64,000 nt of DNA, from positions 6,870,176 to 6,934,175 of the forward strand of contig NC_045144.1 in the NCBI RefSeq assembly GCF_008831285.2. The letters run 5' to 3'. A program made the position numbers and the translations under genes. The DNA comes from Nymphaea colorata. Its lineage: Eukaryota; Streptophyta; Magnoliopsida; Nymphaeales; Nymphaeaceae. The notes beneath the pieces are model-generated. The model ran no database searches. It was given only the letters and a program-made list of their open reading frames with translations, and had not been told where the DNA came from. Positions 25,201-37,955 of the stretch are shown here, in pieces. Each line of letters starts with the position of its first letter. The stretch's first letter is position 1.

Positions 25201-27022
25201 AACGAAGAAAACTCATGAATCTTAATCAAGGTAATTTAATCTTAACAAGGAACTAATTACAAAGGGGAAAATGTGACCCTTAAATAGGGTCTCAAGTACC
25301 GAAGCAGTTTAGATCTTACAATAAATCTGGATCCAAATAAATAGACACTAAATGAGTAAATGAACGCCTCATAAAAGAAAAAGCTAAAATAACTAAACAA
25401 ATCCAACAAATCCTCTAGTGCGTCAGAACTGCAGTTTGATTTTCAGTTGGAGAAAAACCTGGTTTTGATTCTTTTGAAATTCCCAGACTCGCAGTCAAGG
25501 ATCTACATGCAGTCATTTATTGTCCTGATTAAAAAGCTTTTCAACTAGTCACACTTGGATGTGGCTAGTCTACTTTGTGTCAGATTGAATTCACAATCTA
25601 AATATTTTCCAATAGGAGGATCTCACACTAGCAAATAGCACTGATTAAAGTGAAGTGAACAAGCAATAGACAAAGCAGTTGAAATTTGTGATGAAGTCTA
25701 AAATCTAAATGTTAGTAATGTGAGTGTAGGTGCTGTATATGTGAGTGTGTGTAAAGTGAGCTTGTATGTACATGGTACATACATAAAAGATGCTTATGTA
25801 ATTCAGTTGGAGTATTACATCGAAAACTGACATTCCAAATACTTCTGTTCTCGGTCAGCTCAGGTGCAGCAACCTATTTTGGGGAGTGGGACATACCTCT
25901 AAATGTTCTTATTGAAATCTTCATCCTAAATACATATTAATAGTAACATCAGTTTATGTATAGCTCATGCTGGTCTATGTCCGTTATTTCTCTTATTCTG
26001 ATGCAATTGATGTAGACATGATGTTGGGATTTGGGTTTCACAAAATGATGCATCCTCATTTTTTCAGCAGTTCTATGACCAAGAAGGCTAATTCTGCCTG
26101 AATTGTTTAGCTTAACTGCTAAGCCATGCCACATGTACATGGTGGATATGAGTGGGGATGTCCTAGACTAGAATACAGCATTTTAGACACATGGCCATTA
26201 TATTATTATCTCCAGTAGTTTTTGAATAGTTGGACACAGATCTTTTATGATTTGAATATAAACACTTATTTGCTTTCTGTTCTTCAAAAGATAAATTCAG
26301 TCAAGTGCAGGGTCATACTGTATCTATTTCACAAGCAGCAGAGGGCATGGTTTCTTTCTAAGCTGCATATCTTTTTGTCTACAGGGAGCTAGTGGGTCCG
26401 TCAATGCTATCATCCTACTCGACATATTTCTCTTTCCTCGGGCCGTGCATTATATTCAATTTGTTATTCCAGTACCTGCAATGCTTCTGGTTAGCAAGCA
26501 CACAAGCTTATGTTTGGATGAAGATTGCATTTATTAGTCATTAAAGTTCAATGTGTTGTTTTCCAGGGAGCTTTCTTGATTGGCGGTGACCTATTGAGAG
26601 TTTATCAGGTAAAGATGCATTTCACTGTTGCCTGCACTAAGAAAGTAAAATTATCTTTTTCCCCATAAACAAGAAGGTGCACACATGTACACACATGCTC
26701 ATGACACAGGGTGCTTTACAAGTATCTTGTTGCTAATGCTGCTTCTTATTCTATGAAGTATGAACATTCTTGTAAACAAATCTCTCACTCTGTGTGTGTG
26801 TGTGTGTGTGCACATTTGTGATTTGTGTACATGTGCTTGCTTTGGCATGTACTGGGTACTGATTTACCTTTGTTTATGCAGTTTCCACAGATAAGTGTTC
26901 CTTTGAAGCTTTTCTCATATGTTGATTGACAGGGAGATCCTCACATATCGGGCTCAGCACACCTTGGTGGTGCTCTAGTTGCTGCATTAGCATGGGCAAG
27001 GATCAGGAAGCGCTGGTTTTGA
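19259..27022 (+). CDS. RBL12: Rhomboid-like intramembrane protease, probably mitochondrial (RBL12-like)
   Basis: Eight exons: 19259-19593, 20951-21071, 23299-23418, 24363-24473, 24788-24826, 26385-26489, 26567-26608, 26933-27022; 320 aa. All introns are GT-AG and phases match. The first ~110 residues are Arg/Ser-rich and acid-poor, as in a mitochondrial presequence. Rhomboid features: WR of the L1 loop (139-140), HLFSN (HxxxN, 178-182), catalytic Ser245 in GASGS on one membrane helix and His301 in SGSAHLGG on the last. The Ser/His dyad is intact, so it should be an active protease. It resembles the plant mitochondrial clade including Arabidopsis RBL12; its plant substrates are not known to me. 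An upstream in-frame ATG exists, but the chosen start gives the better presequence. Intron 2 carries an antisense gypsy relic and intron 5 a dispersed repeat. Confidence 0.92.
21840..22189 (-). mobile_element. Possible 3' LTR or tail of the gypsy relic
   Basis: On the minus strand this follows directly after the relic's last coding words (LEDKVI then stop) and a purine-rich gaaggaggtgg. That is the order seen at the 3' end of Ty3/gypsy elements, where the polypurine tract and LTR follow integrase. The far boundary is not defined and no second LTR was found. Confidence 0.45.
22190..22900 (-). pseudogene. Ty3/gypsy retrotransposon integrase relic, antisense in rhomboid intron 2
   Basis: Reading the minus strand in shifting frames gives, in order, pieces of gypsy integrase: a FKEF...GGG stretch and CGIC-HHKYET (zinc-binding N-terminal region), LDFVEG and LSKYTNFI with HLY (start of the catalytic core), a KFHGMP-like word, a LHST..ASSAFGY stretch resembling the later core, then TEWLIE...NFHHCHLEDKVI at the C-terminus. 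Several stops and frame changes break it, and the section between core and C-terminus is shortened. It cannot encode a working integrase. It is spliced out with the intron. The assignment rests on motif order and is quite secure; the lineage within gypsy is not. Confidence 0.78.
25100..25330. repeat. LTR- or SINE-like insertion in rhomboid intron 5
   Basis: Contains acgctctaaaccccatggaagaac followed by leader-like sequence and gacccttaaatagggtctc, words common at retroelement ends. No coding remains are seen. Its edges are not clear. It precedes the dispersed repeat copy in the same intron. Confidence 0.35.
25502..25821 (+). repeat. Dispersed 325-bp repeat, copy 2 (rhomboid intron 5)
   Basis: Near-identical to 6872-7196, same orientation, 5 bp shorter owing to loss of one GTGAA unit near 25658. 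The flanking sequences of the two copies do not match, so this is a dispersed insertion and not part of a larger duplication. Confidence 0.8.
26790..26810 (+). repeat. (TG)n microsatellite in rhomboid intron 7
   Basis: About ten TG units, between exons 7 and 8 of the rhomboid gene. Confidence 0.9.
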
Positions 27023-28370
27023 ATTGATATTTCCTTTTTTCTGGTAAGTGTTGTTTCATATTAAACCACGATACCATAATCTTAACATTCATTTTGGTGT
27101 GAGAGGATAAAGAGGGTGGTCACAAAGCACTCAGGCAACTAGCAAAAAGTTGAAGCCTAGAAATGTCCACTTATCCTTGAGCTCAGGTACAAGCCTGCTT
27201 TCTCACAGTGGTTATGCTGTTATTGTGAGCAAGTAGTTCTGGAGTATTTTAGCTGATCCCAACAGCCACTGTGCTATAGCAGGCCAATCTACAGTAAAGT
27301 AATGCTGTTACTGTGAGCAAGTACTTGTGAAGTATTTGAAATTTTGAGTTGATCCCAACAGTCAATCTGATGTAGCACACCAATCTACGCTATGGCAACT
27401 GAAGCTGCGCAGACAGATCTGAGTCACATTTACTTACCAAAACCAGGCCCATTAATGTTCACCTGAACATTTATCTCATTTTCATTTTCTTTGTTGGTTA
27501 GCACTTGTTAATTTCTAGACAATTGACTCTGTGTGTAGCTGGAGAACTCGTGCTTATGTAGCATGGCTTTTATATGGAGCATAACCAAAACAAATGGCTT
27601 AAACCATTTTCTTCATTATAAGAGCAGAAAAACTGACCTTTCTAAAGCTAGGAGCCTCGTTTCCTTTTGCCAGATTGTTGGACATGCATCCTTTCTTTTG
27701 GCTGGACTTGGATAAAATCATGATCAATTTGGGTGAAATCTGAAGGTTTTGTGCGGTCCTGACGAAAGGTTCTTGGCTTCAGTTCTCCTGTACTCCAGAA
27801 CAGATCCAGTTCCCACTTTTTCTATCTTTATTTTCTTTTTCTATGCTAACATCATTTTATCTGCATTGGCATTGATCACAGCTGTAGATTGGAGTGCTTC
27901 TATCTTGTTTCATTCCTCTATTTTTGGTTTTTGAGGGCTAACCATCCAGTTTGATGCAACACATTTACGTAAACTTGCTGACAGAATACGAGAATTTTCA
28001 GTCCTCCGTTTTGTAAATCATGTTCTATATTATACCTTTGAATATTATGATGTTGATATGCAAGGGATACTCGTTTGTACTTTGTACCCATAAGTGAAAC
28101 AGTCTTTACTTGCATTAGCAATTAACTTGCCTTCCAAAAAACTGAAATACACTGAAAGATTCTTGTTTTAAGTTTCTTAATATTTCTGCCTTGTTTGTTT
28201 CTGTGTCTTAGGCTTTTCTGTGAACTGATTGATACCGTTCTCTGGAGTAATCATGCCAGACTCAGGCCTACGCACAGACCTGATCAGAACCCTCGCAGAC
28301 CTAGCAATGGCTGGGCTCAACTAAAACGCCCTTGCACTTCCACGTAAGTTTGCGTCCTCATGCCTGGCTG
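27023..28370 (+). other. Rhomboid 3' UTR region with a possible UTR intron
   Basis: Just after the stop, CTG/GTAAGT at 27040 looks like a good donor. A matching pyrimidine-AG acceptor lies near 28211. If used, the 3' UTR would be spliced and would include a short ATG frame at 28253 (MPDSGLRTDLIRTLADLAMAGLN, stop), too short to interpret. Transcript data are needed to support this. Confidence 0.35.
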
Positions 28371-30743
28371 TTCTGTGTCACGGGTATGTCTACTGGATTG
28401 CTACACCCGGATAGCATCCACGCAGTCTATTCTGCATAGCTTATCCAAGTACTGACTTGATTCAGCTCATTTTAGTTCAGTATATTTCATCTAAGCAACC
28501 TAAAAGCTACGTTTGAGATTGAAACAATCCAATATTGACTATGTATGCATGATAACAACTCTTCGACAACCGTAGCAACTCTCTCTTTCTTCGACTGCAT
28601 TAAATTAAGAGATTGCATTTCATGCACAGAGGGCCAGGGGTGTCTCAACTCTCAGGCTTTGTTTCTAACGTTGTTAGGATCTGATGTTTTGTTGCATAAT
28701 AACTAGATCTTGTCTTCTAAACATGACAACTAACCACAATGCTATCTCTCATATGTGTGTGTGTGTGTGTGTACACACACACACACATGATAATAGACAG
28801 ATCAAAACCACAATATTACCTTTTACCCAAATTTCCAAAATTATAACATATACATCATAGGTTAACATAAAGATGGGTAGGTCCCAACAAGAATGCAAGA
28901 GCATCATGAAAGCCAAACTAATGGTGTATGAATTTCAACAAAGAAAGCTGATATGGGTCCAAGTGGACAAAAGGGTGGACAAAAGAGAAAGAAAGATAAC
29001 AGAATGAAAAGGAAAGGTAGCAAATGAGTCTTATCTTATATGATCTTTCAAGTTCTTGAAAATTGGTGCTGAGTACTTTTCAGCCGAAATCGCCACTTGA
29101 ATGCTGAAACTGTTGAATTATTTGCAATGTCCCTGTTAAAAATCAAAAGGTGGTTGTACGACTCTGGAAATTCTTGTAAATGGACAAACAAGTTGGAGAG
29201 ATGAAGGCTATGTGATGTGATGAAGACTGCAAGATCTAGTAGAGTGGTTCAAGGGAAGAGACAAACAGTTCAAGCTTGGACAAAAAAATAACATCATAGT
29301 CAAATTTCTTTTACTTACATCCTTGAAAAAGAGAGCCATTCCATGATTGCAAAATTGACGTTCATGAAAAGGATGCCACAAGAGAGCCATTTTGTGATTG
29401 CAAATTTGGCACTCTCCAGAGCATGGTGGAGTCAGTTCTCAGCATTATTTAGCAAACAAGAGGTGATTAGGAGTCAGAACGAGCATGCTCTATGGTCCCC
29501 GAAAGAATCTTGCTCGCTTTTCATTTAATCTGGTCATAGATGTCTTTGGTGTCGCTAATTATGCTTCAGATTAGAATGATTTAATGAAAAAACAAACATT
29601 AATTCGTATAATCAAGTACTTTTTTTAGTACTATGATATTACTAGCGAAACAATGAAGGTTTTTTTTTTGTTAATGTTTGGAACTTGCTAGATGGATGTG
29701 CAAAAGCCTCTGCAAGCTATCAAGAAAGCAGTTTCTTCCACTCAATATTTCCTTTGACACAGATGCACGAAGCAAAACTACGTAGTCGTTTAAATATTTG
29801 CTCCTTCCAGGCTAAGTTTTAGTGCGATATAGGTAACGAACGATGAGAGAGATTTAGAACAGCCCGAAATATTATTTTGAACGTATGCCCATTCATAAAT
29901 TATTTGAAACACAATGTTGTCCTGTAGATGTAAGATAAATGTAAATATACAGTTTGCCGCACAAGCCATGGTGGTAGAGTATTATAGTCACACACAAGCA
30001 AGTTCAAACAGATCCGAGTCCGGTTCACTCTATATATCTTTTCTTTCCCGAAGTTTGAGTTTTCAAATTGGTTGTCAACTTGGGAACACAAACAAGAGTT
30101 TAGAGTATGTTTGATTCTATTCCCAAAATTTCAGGATGGTAGAATGCGGTACTCTTAGAATATGGGGTTCCAAACGCAATCAAACACGATGTTGGGGCTG
30201 CAAATGGCTCCGATGGTGAGATGTTCTATAATACACTTTTTTAACTCGAGTGTCGTACAACACTCTTTGTAGTATAAATAAGTAGCACCATGTGAATCGA
30301 AATACAATCAAACATCGTAAACACGATGTTGGGGGTGCAAATGGGCCTGTCTAGGGATAACTAAACATGTGGAGTTCAATATATGTGTGGAACAGTAAAG
30401 GAGAGAACCATTAGAACATATTCAATCCATTTGCAACCTTCGAAAAGGTTGTCCAGAACATGATTGAGGAAGGCATGTGCAGTTTTGAACTGTTACAGCG
30501 ATCGTGGGCGCAATAGATGCAGACCTGTATTGTCCGGTCATGCTTTCCAGGGCGGATCATAATTTATTCATATGAAAGAAAGATTGGTTAATGACGAGAA
30601 TAAGAAGCTTCAGTCACATCATCGCACCTGACTCAACCATGTGCCGACCAAATTCTCAGACAAGGTTGTTTCTTCGATCTTTTTCATTTTTCAGAGATGT
30701 CGCTTTGACAAAAATAAAGCAAATTATGCGGTCGATAATATGT

Positions 30744-30744
<1 letters not shown>
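28371..30744. other. Spacer with small duplications, no gene seen
   Basis: Holds a (GT)n(AC)n palindrome at 28758-28787, a 51-bp-spaced duplication of a gagagccatt... phrase at 29331 and 29382, and two copies of aaacacgatgttggg (about 30182 and 30319). No exon-like sequence. Confidence 0.4.

Positions 30745-30813
<69 letters not shown>
30745..30813. repeat. Long (TA)n microsatellite
   Basis: About 34 uninterrupted TA units, the longest pure dinucleotide run in the window. The frame across it that reads as Tyr-Ile repeats is an artefact. Confidence 0.95.
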
Positions 30814-30815
<2 letters not shown>

Positions 30816-31332
30816 AACACATGAAAGGGATGTGATCTTCTCTAAACCATGCAAGGAAAGGAAGAAAAAGTACGTAAAACATAGATTTCGTCAATAGTGC
30901 TTGGTGATCTACGGTGCAGCCATTTCCTGCAAAAGTTAACTTTATCAGGCCAAGTTTTTGGAGGTCTCACCAAATGGCCTCAACTTGGGACGCTCTAAAT
31001 TGCTGACAGACGACATGAACAACACCAGAATATCATCAATATTTAAGTTAATGGCTTTGTGCTTAGTGGATGGAAGAAGCAAATTATATTGCCAGTAGTG
31101 TGATTGCTTACATGATCAGCTTCTTAATCCACTGAAGCAATTGCTTCTAATGTGTCAGCAACGTTTGAAAATCGTCATTTTTAAATGTGAATAAAACCAC
31201 TTCCTGTGTGCTAGATAAACAGAAAAACGACAAGCATTTTCAGCATTCTCCAAACAAATCCAACCATGAAATAGCCTGTCTAGGCGACTGTAAATCTTTA
31301 TTAGAAACATCATTTAAGCAGCAAGACTATAT

Positions 31333-31743
31333 AAATTTTATCCGTAGTCACAAATAACGTTTGGAGTTTTAAACGGTGAGGTTTTTCTTGGGTATAATAT
31401 GACAGATTTGAAAAAAAAGAAAAAGAAAAAATGCTTTTTTTAAATTAAAAAAAAAAACTAAAAAAAGGAAAAAATAAAATAAGTGAAAAAATAATAACAC
31501 AAACATCAAATGATAAGGAGATTTCCAACAAATAAAAATAAAAAATGAAAAAAAAAACTGTTTGGCATTAAAAAAGTGAAAAAAATGAAAAAAAAGTGGG
31601 AAAAACGTATTAAAACGTATTTTTTTAACGTTTTTTTCAAAAAAAAGTGTTTTTTTAGTTTTAAATAGCATTTCATTTTCTCATGTTTTTTTCTCGTTTT
31701 TTTTCGAAAATGACGTGTTTTTTGTGACTATGAATTTTTATCC
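31333..31743. mobile_element. Foldback element, copy 1 (MULE-like ends)
   Basis: The left end reads ttatccgtagtcacaaataacg and the right end, on the opposite strand, ggataaaaattcatagtcac, forming imperfect inverted ends of about 30 bp. The interior is low-complexity A/T with poly-A on the left and poly-T on the right, which extends the foldback. No coding capacity. The element class is uncertain. Confidence 0.6.
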
Positions 31744-31828
31744 AACTTAGGATATGTTAGAACAGAACCTGTAACATGGTTTTAGTATCAGATCTATATA
31801 GATTTTTAACGCTTTCTGATGACTTGTT

Positions 31829-32136
31829 AATATGAATCGTAGCCACAGAAAACACGTTTTATTCATGTTTTATTCACATTCTTCATGGTTTTCCTCCCTT
31901 TTTTTCATTTTTTATATTTTCACAGTTTTGTATTGTTTTTTCCGGTGTTTAGTTACCAGATATTTATTTTCATCCATTCATGGCCACCTTTATTTTTCTT
32001 GTCGAAAGATTAGTTGTTTTAAAATTTTCGGAATTTTTCTCTTTTTTTTCATCAAAAAACAACTTTTTTCATTTTATATTCATACTAAACGTCACCGTTT
32101 AAAACCCAAAACAGTATTTGTGGTTATGAATTATAA
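31829..32136. mobile_element. Foldback element, copy 2
   Basis: Left end gaatcgtagccacagaaaacacg; right end, on the opposite strand, ataattcataaccacaaatac. Both are related to the ends of copy 1, 85 bp to the left. Its right end also shares gttttaaacggtgacg with the left arm of copy 1 in inverted orientation. So the two copies can pair within themselves or with each other. Confidence 0.55.
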
Positions 32137-35100
32137 GCCCGTTTTTGTATGCATGTTACATGACAGTGGGTCTAACTGTAGGTATTTGATGCAATTCAGG
32201 TGACTACTTAACATTAAATACAAATCCAGGATCCTGCAAATACAAGTGGTGGAATTACTCAGCACATAATATTAAGCAAATCTGCGGGCAATAATTCTCT
32301 ATGGTTCAACATCAAGCAACCTGCTGCTTTTCGCCTCAATGATTTGTAAGACCATTAATTCTCAATCCATTTCACATATGAAAATCAAAGTTGGTAGACG
32401 CTGATCTCATTGAAAACATTAAAATTAGTCATCCACATTACAGATGTGGCTGCTTCTTTAACAGAGTTTGAAGCAAACCACTGGATTACTGAAATTACAA
32501 GGCAGTTTTCTTGCGTATTGAGACTTCGGAACATTTATGATTGTTTAATTATTATGGATGACTTTATGATTGGTGGGACTATAATATTCTCGTGGTGTAA
32601 TATATAAAAGGATAATATGACAAACGGTCAACTTTTTTTTTTGTTCTTATTTCAAAGAAACATCAAAAGAAAGAGGGGCGTATTAAGGCTTGAATATGAT
32701 GATGTGGTGAAAGTTTTATTAGGCATAAAATTTATCAAGGGGGTCATTCATATTTGAAACATGATTAATTTACGAAAAACAACAGCATTCTCTCGTATTG
32801 TTTTGTGTTGATGTTAGACCCATCGAGAACTATTTATCATGACTACCAGATTAATATCCTACTTTCGTGAAGCAAAATGATATTTGAGTATGAGATCATG
32901 GAAGTTAAACGCTCTTATTTAGTGGGGAAATCCCAATCAGACTGTCGATATTTTGCAAATGAAGACAACGACTCAAAAATATGATGTAGAAGAACAGTTT
33001 ATGCCTTTCATATATTAAATAAATCTGTTTCCAGTTTCCACCCAATTAGCACCAATTTAATACAGTTATCGCCCAATGAATAAGACAAATTATATATATT
33101 TCAATGCACAAAAAATGAAGCAGTCCAATTAAAATAATCCAACAAAAAAGATAAACACAGTAACTTTAACATAAAATAAGAAATAACTATAGTAGAGAAT
33201 ATGAAATGTTTATAATAGCCCAACAGTTGCCAATAATCAAACAAATTGCAGATAAAAGGGGGAAAAAATCATCTAACAATGAGTGATAACCATTTAACAA
33301 CAAAACTCTTTTCAGTTTGCTCTAATCTTTATATAAAAAAAGTAAATATTAATAATATGGAAAGCAAAAATGGTCAAGTTAAAAACTCTTTCCTCTTTCT
33401 TTCTCATTCCCTTTTTCCTCTGTTGCACTTAAATGTTTAGAAGAAGATCAGGAGCACCGCTTCTCTCTTTGTGTTTCAAAAAGGAAAACCCTCAAAGGAA
33501 TGACTGCCACTGTGCCCACCCCCCTTCCCCCTTTTGAGGCTTCCTTTTCAAATTTGGCCGGTTTAGTACCAAAAATAATTGTGCACTTAAAGAGGCAAGT
33601 ATAGTACTATAGGCCATGAACTGCATGCCTTTGTTGAGTTTAATCTATGCTATGTACAGCTGTCATCAGAGAATACGAATGAAAGCGCAACAGTTGAATT
33701 ACAATGTTAAAGAAAATAATTTGCATCCAACTAGTCTCAAAACAGAGAAAAAATATAGAAGGCTCTTAATATTAAATGAACATCGAGCAATGAAAGGAAA
33801 AGAGAGAAAAAAAAACAAATTGTTCTCCATGTATTGTAAGAAAGTCTACCAACAAAAAGTTGTCTATTTAGAACTGGAAAACAAGAACTGCTTAATTAAG
33901 GAGTACCCAGAAACATATCTGACTTACTTGTCACAACTGAGAATCAGATTCAAATTCTTCAGTGTTTTACTAACTAACAAAATGTTACCACTGAAGTGAC
34001 ATCATGTTTATCTTTTGCCCTATTAAGCTATCAAAGCAAGTAGTCTTGGATTAACGACATGATGTATGGAGCTTTCAACCATGTCAGACATTAACGTGAC
34101 AAGTTTAACTGTTGGCCCAACTACGCATGGGATCCTATAATATTCATTCTACAGCATTCACCATACGAAAAAGATTCTGAACCGCTCTATTTGTTTGTCA
34201 AAAGGACAAATAATTGCCAGCCAGCCATGGTTTCTAATGGCCATTTTTGTCTCCAACGTTGAAGGTAAAGGAAAATAGTCCTTTGTTGACAGGAAAAGCA
34301 GTCCAACCTTGCATATTCTTTCTCTTGCTTCCAATCTTAAGCCTATGAATAAGATTACAAAGACTCATCCCAAATGTTAATATTTGTCCAGACGAGGAGT
34401 TTGCGCTCTTCATTTAGCTTTGGTTGCTATTGTAGAGTTTTTTACGCTTCACGTTTATCTTTATCTCTGCCAGTTGATGCCTATTCACATATCCTGGTGT
34501 TGCATCTAAAAACATATATGGAAAAAATAAAATAAAAAAATCCTCCGTTTCAGGGTGACAGACCATAGTGCCGAGCCACGTAAAGACCTCTATGCATGAT
34601 TTTTGTGTGTTGCACTCTGGTGTAACTTATTGTGTTGATACCATATGACATAAAACAGAGTTGGGTTTTTCCTTTCCCATGTTCAATATCCACTAGATTA
34701 TGGTGGAACAACTAAGCAATAGTGGTAGGATTTGTATGCATGGCAACACAACTCAGACCACCCAGGTAAGCATACAAACCCAGATTTACAATTACCAAAG
34801 TCAATATTCCACTAAATGTTGCACCAGCTCCAAGAAGCATAGCGTAGCTGGTTGGCATGAGTTTGAGCTAATGATACGTCCTTAGTTTGATTTTCGTAAG
34901 TACTACTCGTTTGGGCTGTCAGCGACATTCAAGTTGAAGGGTACCAGTTTTACTGCAGACCACCCAAGTGACAAAGCACCCATGGATTCCGGGGCAGGGG
35001 GGAAAGAGGTTGCCTTGCCTCTTGCGAACCACCACTAGCACCCAATCACTATTTGGTTTGGGCTATAAAGAAATTAAATGTAAATTTTAAAAAATTTCAC

Positions 35101-37660
35101 TTGTCTAATATAAAAATTTTGAAAATGATATTTCGGTCATTGTCAAAATTTAGAAACTTTAATTCAGCAAAATTTCTGCCTTTGCCCCTAGTTCTTAAGC
35201 GGCAAATCTCGGCCAAGGTGTATGCATGAGAAGAAATAAGTATTGTGAAATAGAAATTCTATATTCGTGCAAATGACTCTGTTGATAGATCCTGCTAAAC
35301 ATATGCTAGTACTGTTTGTGACAGAGGCTAGTTCAAACTCAATATCTTGGTAAGGCAAGATAAAATTTGGTCATCTAGTCAAGTTATGACCAAACATAGC
35401 ATCGTACGTCACTACCACTTGTGAGCTAATTTGGATTAGACGTACCGAAAATAAATGAAAAATGACATTGCTACAAAAACTATACATCTACAGTTAATCA
35501 AATTACTATTCATAGTATAGCTAACACACTTTTTCATGGATAGATCATGAAGCATATTGAAATCAATTCTCATCAGTTTCTAAATAGTAAAATTGCTATA
35601 TAGTCTGCACAGGAAGTGATAGCGACGATCAATCGATTGATGTATTCGCAGAAGTCAAAAAAGAAGCACGGATGCAACAAATTCTAGACAAATTCGATTT
35701 CGACGAAGTCTACCACCCTCAACTTGAAGGGATTATTGCAAGATAAAGCATTGTCGTGACAAGATTCTCATCGCATCACGTCCTTTATCAAGGGCAAGCG
35801 TTATATATTAACAATTTATTAATGTTAACAATGTTGACTTTATGGGATCATGTTTCCCGTGGTTCCTTCTTCTGATCAAATTGCATTTCTCTGGAGTTTC
35901 AGCTATAAATTTGCTTATAAACGCGAATGATTCTTTTCCTCCACAATTGTGGATATAAAAGATAGTTATGGTAAAACCAGATCGATTTAGACAAAATATG
36001 TGGCCCTTATATTGTTTATGCAAATGGTTTTTTCAATATATAATTGTAAAGGACTAAACAACTTTTGAACCACTCTTGTCCACTAGAGGAGCCAGAAATT
36101 TTGATTGGATGCAGCAGTAACTCAATAACACAAATGTTAATGAACTTTGTGAGGCTAGCAGCCTAGCACCAATATGTGGCTCCGGCACTGGTGTTGTCAA
36201 TGTATTTTGGCTCTGTTGCTTGAACTATCTAGTTATCTTAGTGAGCACTTGCACTGTAAAGACAACGGGGATGAAGAATTGAATCCATGAAGAAGGAGCC
36301 AAATTCAAGCCTGACCTTCTCAGATTGTATAGGAAAGAAAATTAACTTTAGGGAGCAGACCATCACCCTCCACTTTGTCTTGGAAAGCATAATTTCCTAG
36401 TTATTTGAGCTCACTCTTGCTTATAGTTAATTCAAATTCTTTTCATTTATGTAAGCGAACACACTTACGACACGTTTAAATTTATCAGCTTAATTCAGTT
36501 CATTGTGCTACCATAAGTTGCCTCCTTGTGGTATTTAGGACACCTAGCCACAAATGAGCTAGAGCATAGTTCAATATCTAAATGATCATCAATATCCTAG
36601 TAGTTAGAAAACGCTTGGATCATAATAACAAATTTTCTTATGTAGTTATTCTGTCATGAACACAAGTTAACTAATCTTGACGTACTAGTTTTGCACCTTC
36701 TTATTCATATTTACGTCTGTATATCAAGTATACACTTGTGCCAATAATTTTTTGAAAAACCAATTAAAATATCTCAAGCTTTTCCACTACAAAGATTTTC
36801 ATGGATCAAGATCTTTAAATAAGGCCTTGACGGCATATAGTTTAGCAAAAAATCACTTTCTTTGCATACTTCGTTGGAACTCCATGAACTAATATAGCAT
36901 TTTCTGAGCACAGGCACCTAGGTTGCTATTGTTTGGCAAGGGCATGCTTCATCTTAAGTCTCCATGATTCAGGTTGCTAGGATCACCTAATGGATTATGG
37001 ATCTTAAAGGGCATAACATAGCTGGCCGAGGTTATAAACTAGACACGAAGACCTCAAATTACTAGGTACATAATACTGTATCCTCAGAAGACCCTAATGC
37101 AGCCCTGGACATTAGATGCAAGAGAAAGGAAGAGAAGAGGGTCGGCTCTTGTGCACCCAAACTACCTTTGTGCATGCATTATGTAGCTACGCTGGTGGTA
37201 ATCTACTTTCATGTAGTACATGAAGCTGTAATGTTTAAATATTTGCATTCTGGGAACCAACTGGCTTGTTTTAACTGTGGCCATGATCAACAAATATGTG
37301 CAAATATGATAGATGAGTTGTGGAAGCAAGCTGGTTCTTATTGTAGAAGATTGTGGAAAAGCAGCAGCAAGCCGACTTATCCTGTGGTTCCTGCTTTCTG
37401 CCAAGTCCCCCACTAGTGGGATCCATGAACCACACTTTATTCCCATCTATATTCCTGCTAAAAGACAAGCTGAATCTTCAGTATCAAGACAAAAGCAGTG
37501 TCTGGAGACTGCCTTTTGAAAAGATCAGGAGAAAGACTGCAGCCTTTCTGAAACTGCCCTAGTGCTTCATGACTACCAAAGCTGGCCATTGATTCTCTTC
37601 AGCAGCCTTCAGTGGTTCTTCCTATAGACCAAAAGGAACATAAAAAAAGAATGGTGTGGA
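32137..37660. other. AT-rich spacer, no gene seen
   Basis: Open frames here are short and resemble no family. No RNA gene was recognised. A moderately GC-balanced part near 37150-37560 has overlapping frames on both strands, but none shows domains or splice signals I would trust. Confidence 0.4.
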
Positions 37661-37708
37661 AATAAGGGAGGTCAATGGGACAGATATATTAGATTATCAA
37701 AATGAGCC

Positions 37709-37955
37709 AGAATTTCGTGAGCGAATCTGGAACCAATTACTAATTGGTTGCCAATTTGATATATATACAGTTATCATACTCAAATTTGAATCCGAGTTCA
37801 ATATCCTACTGGAACCGGACAAAGATTTGATTCAATTACGTACAAATGCTGGATCTTATGCTGGTTTGATCCAAGTTCAGTTTTTAGAATTTCGTGAAGG
37901 AATCTGGAACCAATTACCAATTGGTTGTTATATATATATATATATATATATATAA
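37709..37955 (+). repeat. Direct repeats with an internal palindrome and (TA)n
   Basis: The phrase agaatttcgtga(g/a)... ggaaccaatta occurs at 37709 and 37886, 177 bp apart. Each copy contains the near-palindrome accaatta(c/cc)aattggt. The second copy runs into a (TA)n tract (37929-37955). Confidence 0.65.

Noticed and set aside
30591-30824. 77-aa frame ending in Tyr-Ile repeats
   Set aside because: The tail is the (TA)n microsatellite; the rest resembles no protein.
31369-31671. 100-aa Phe/Lys-rich frame on the minus strand
   Set aside because: It comes from poly-A/T interior of a foldback element; there is no domain and composition is low-complexity.
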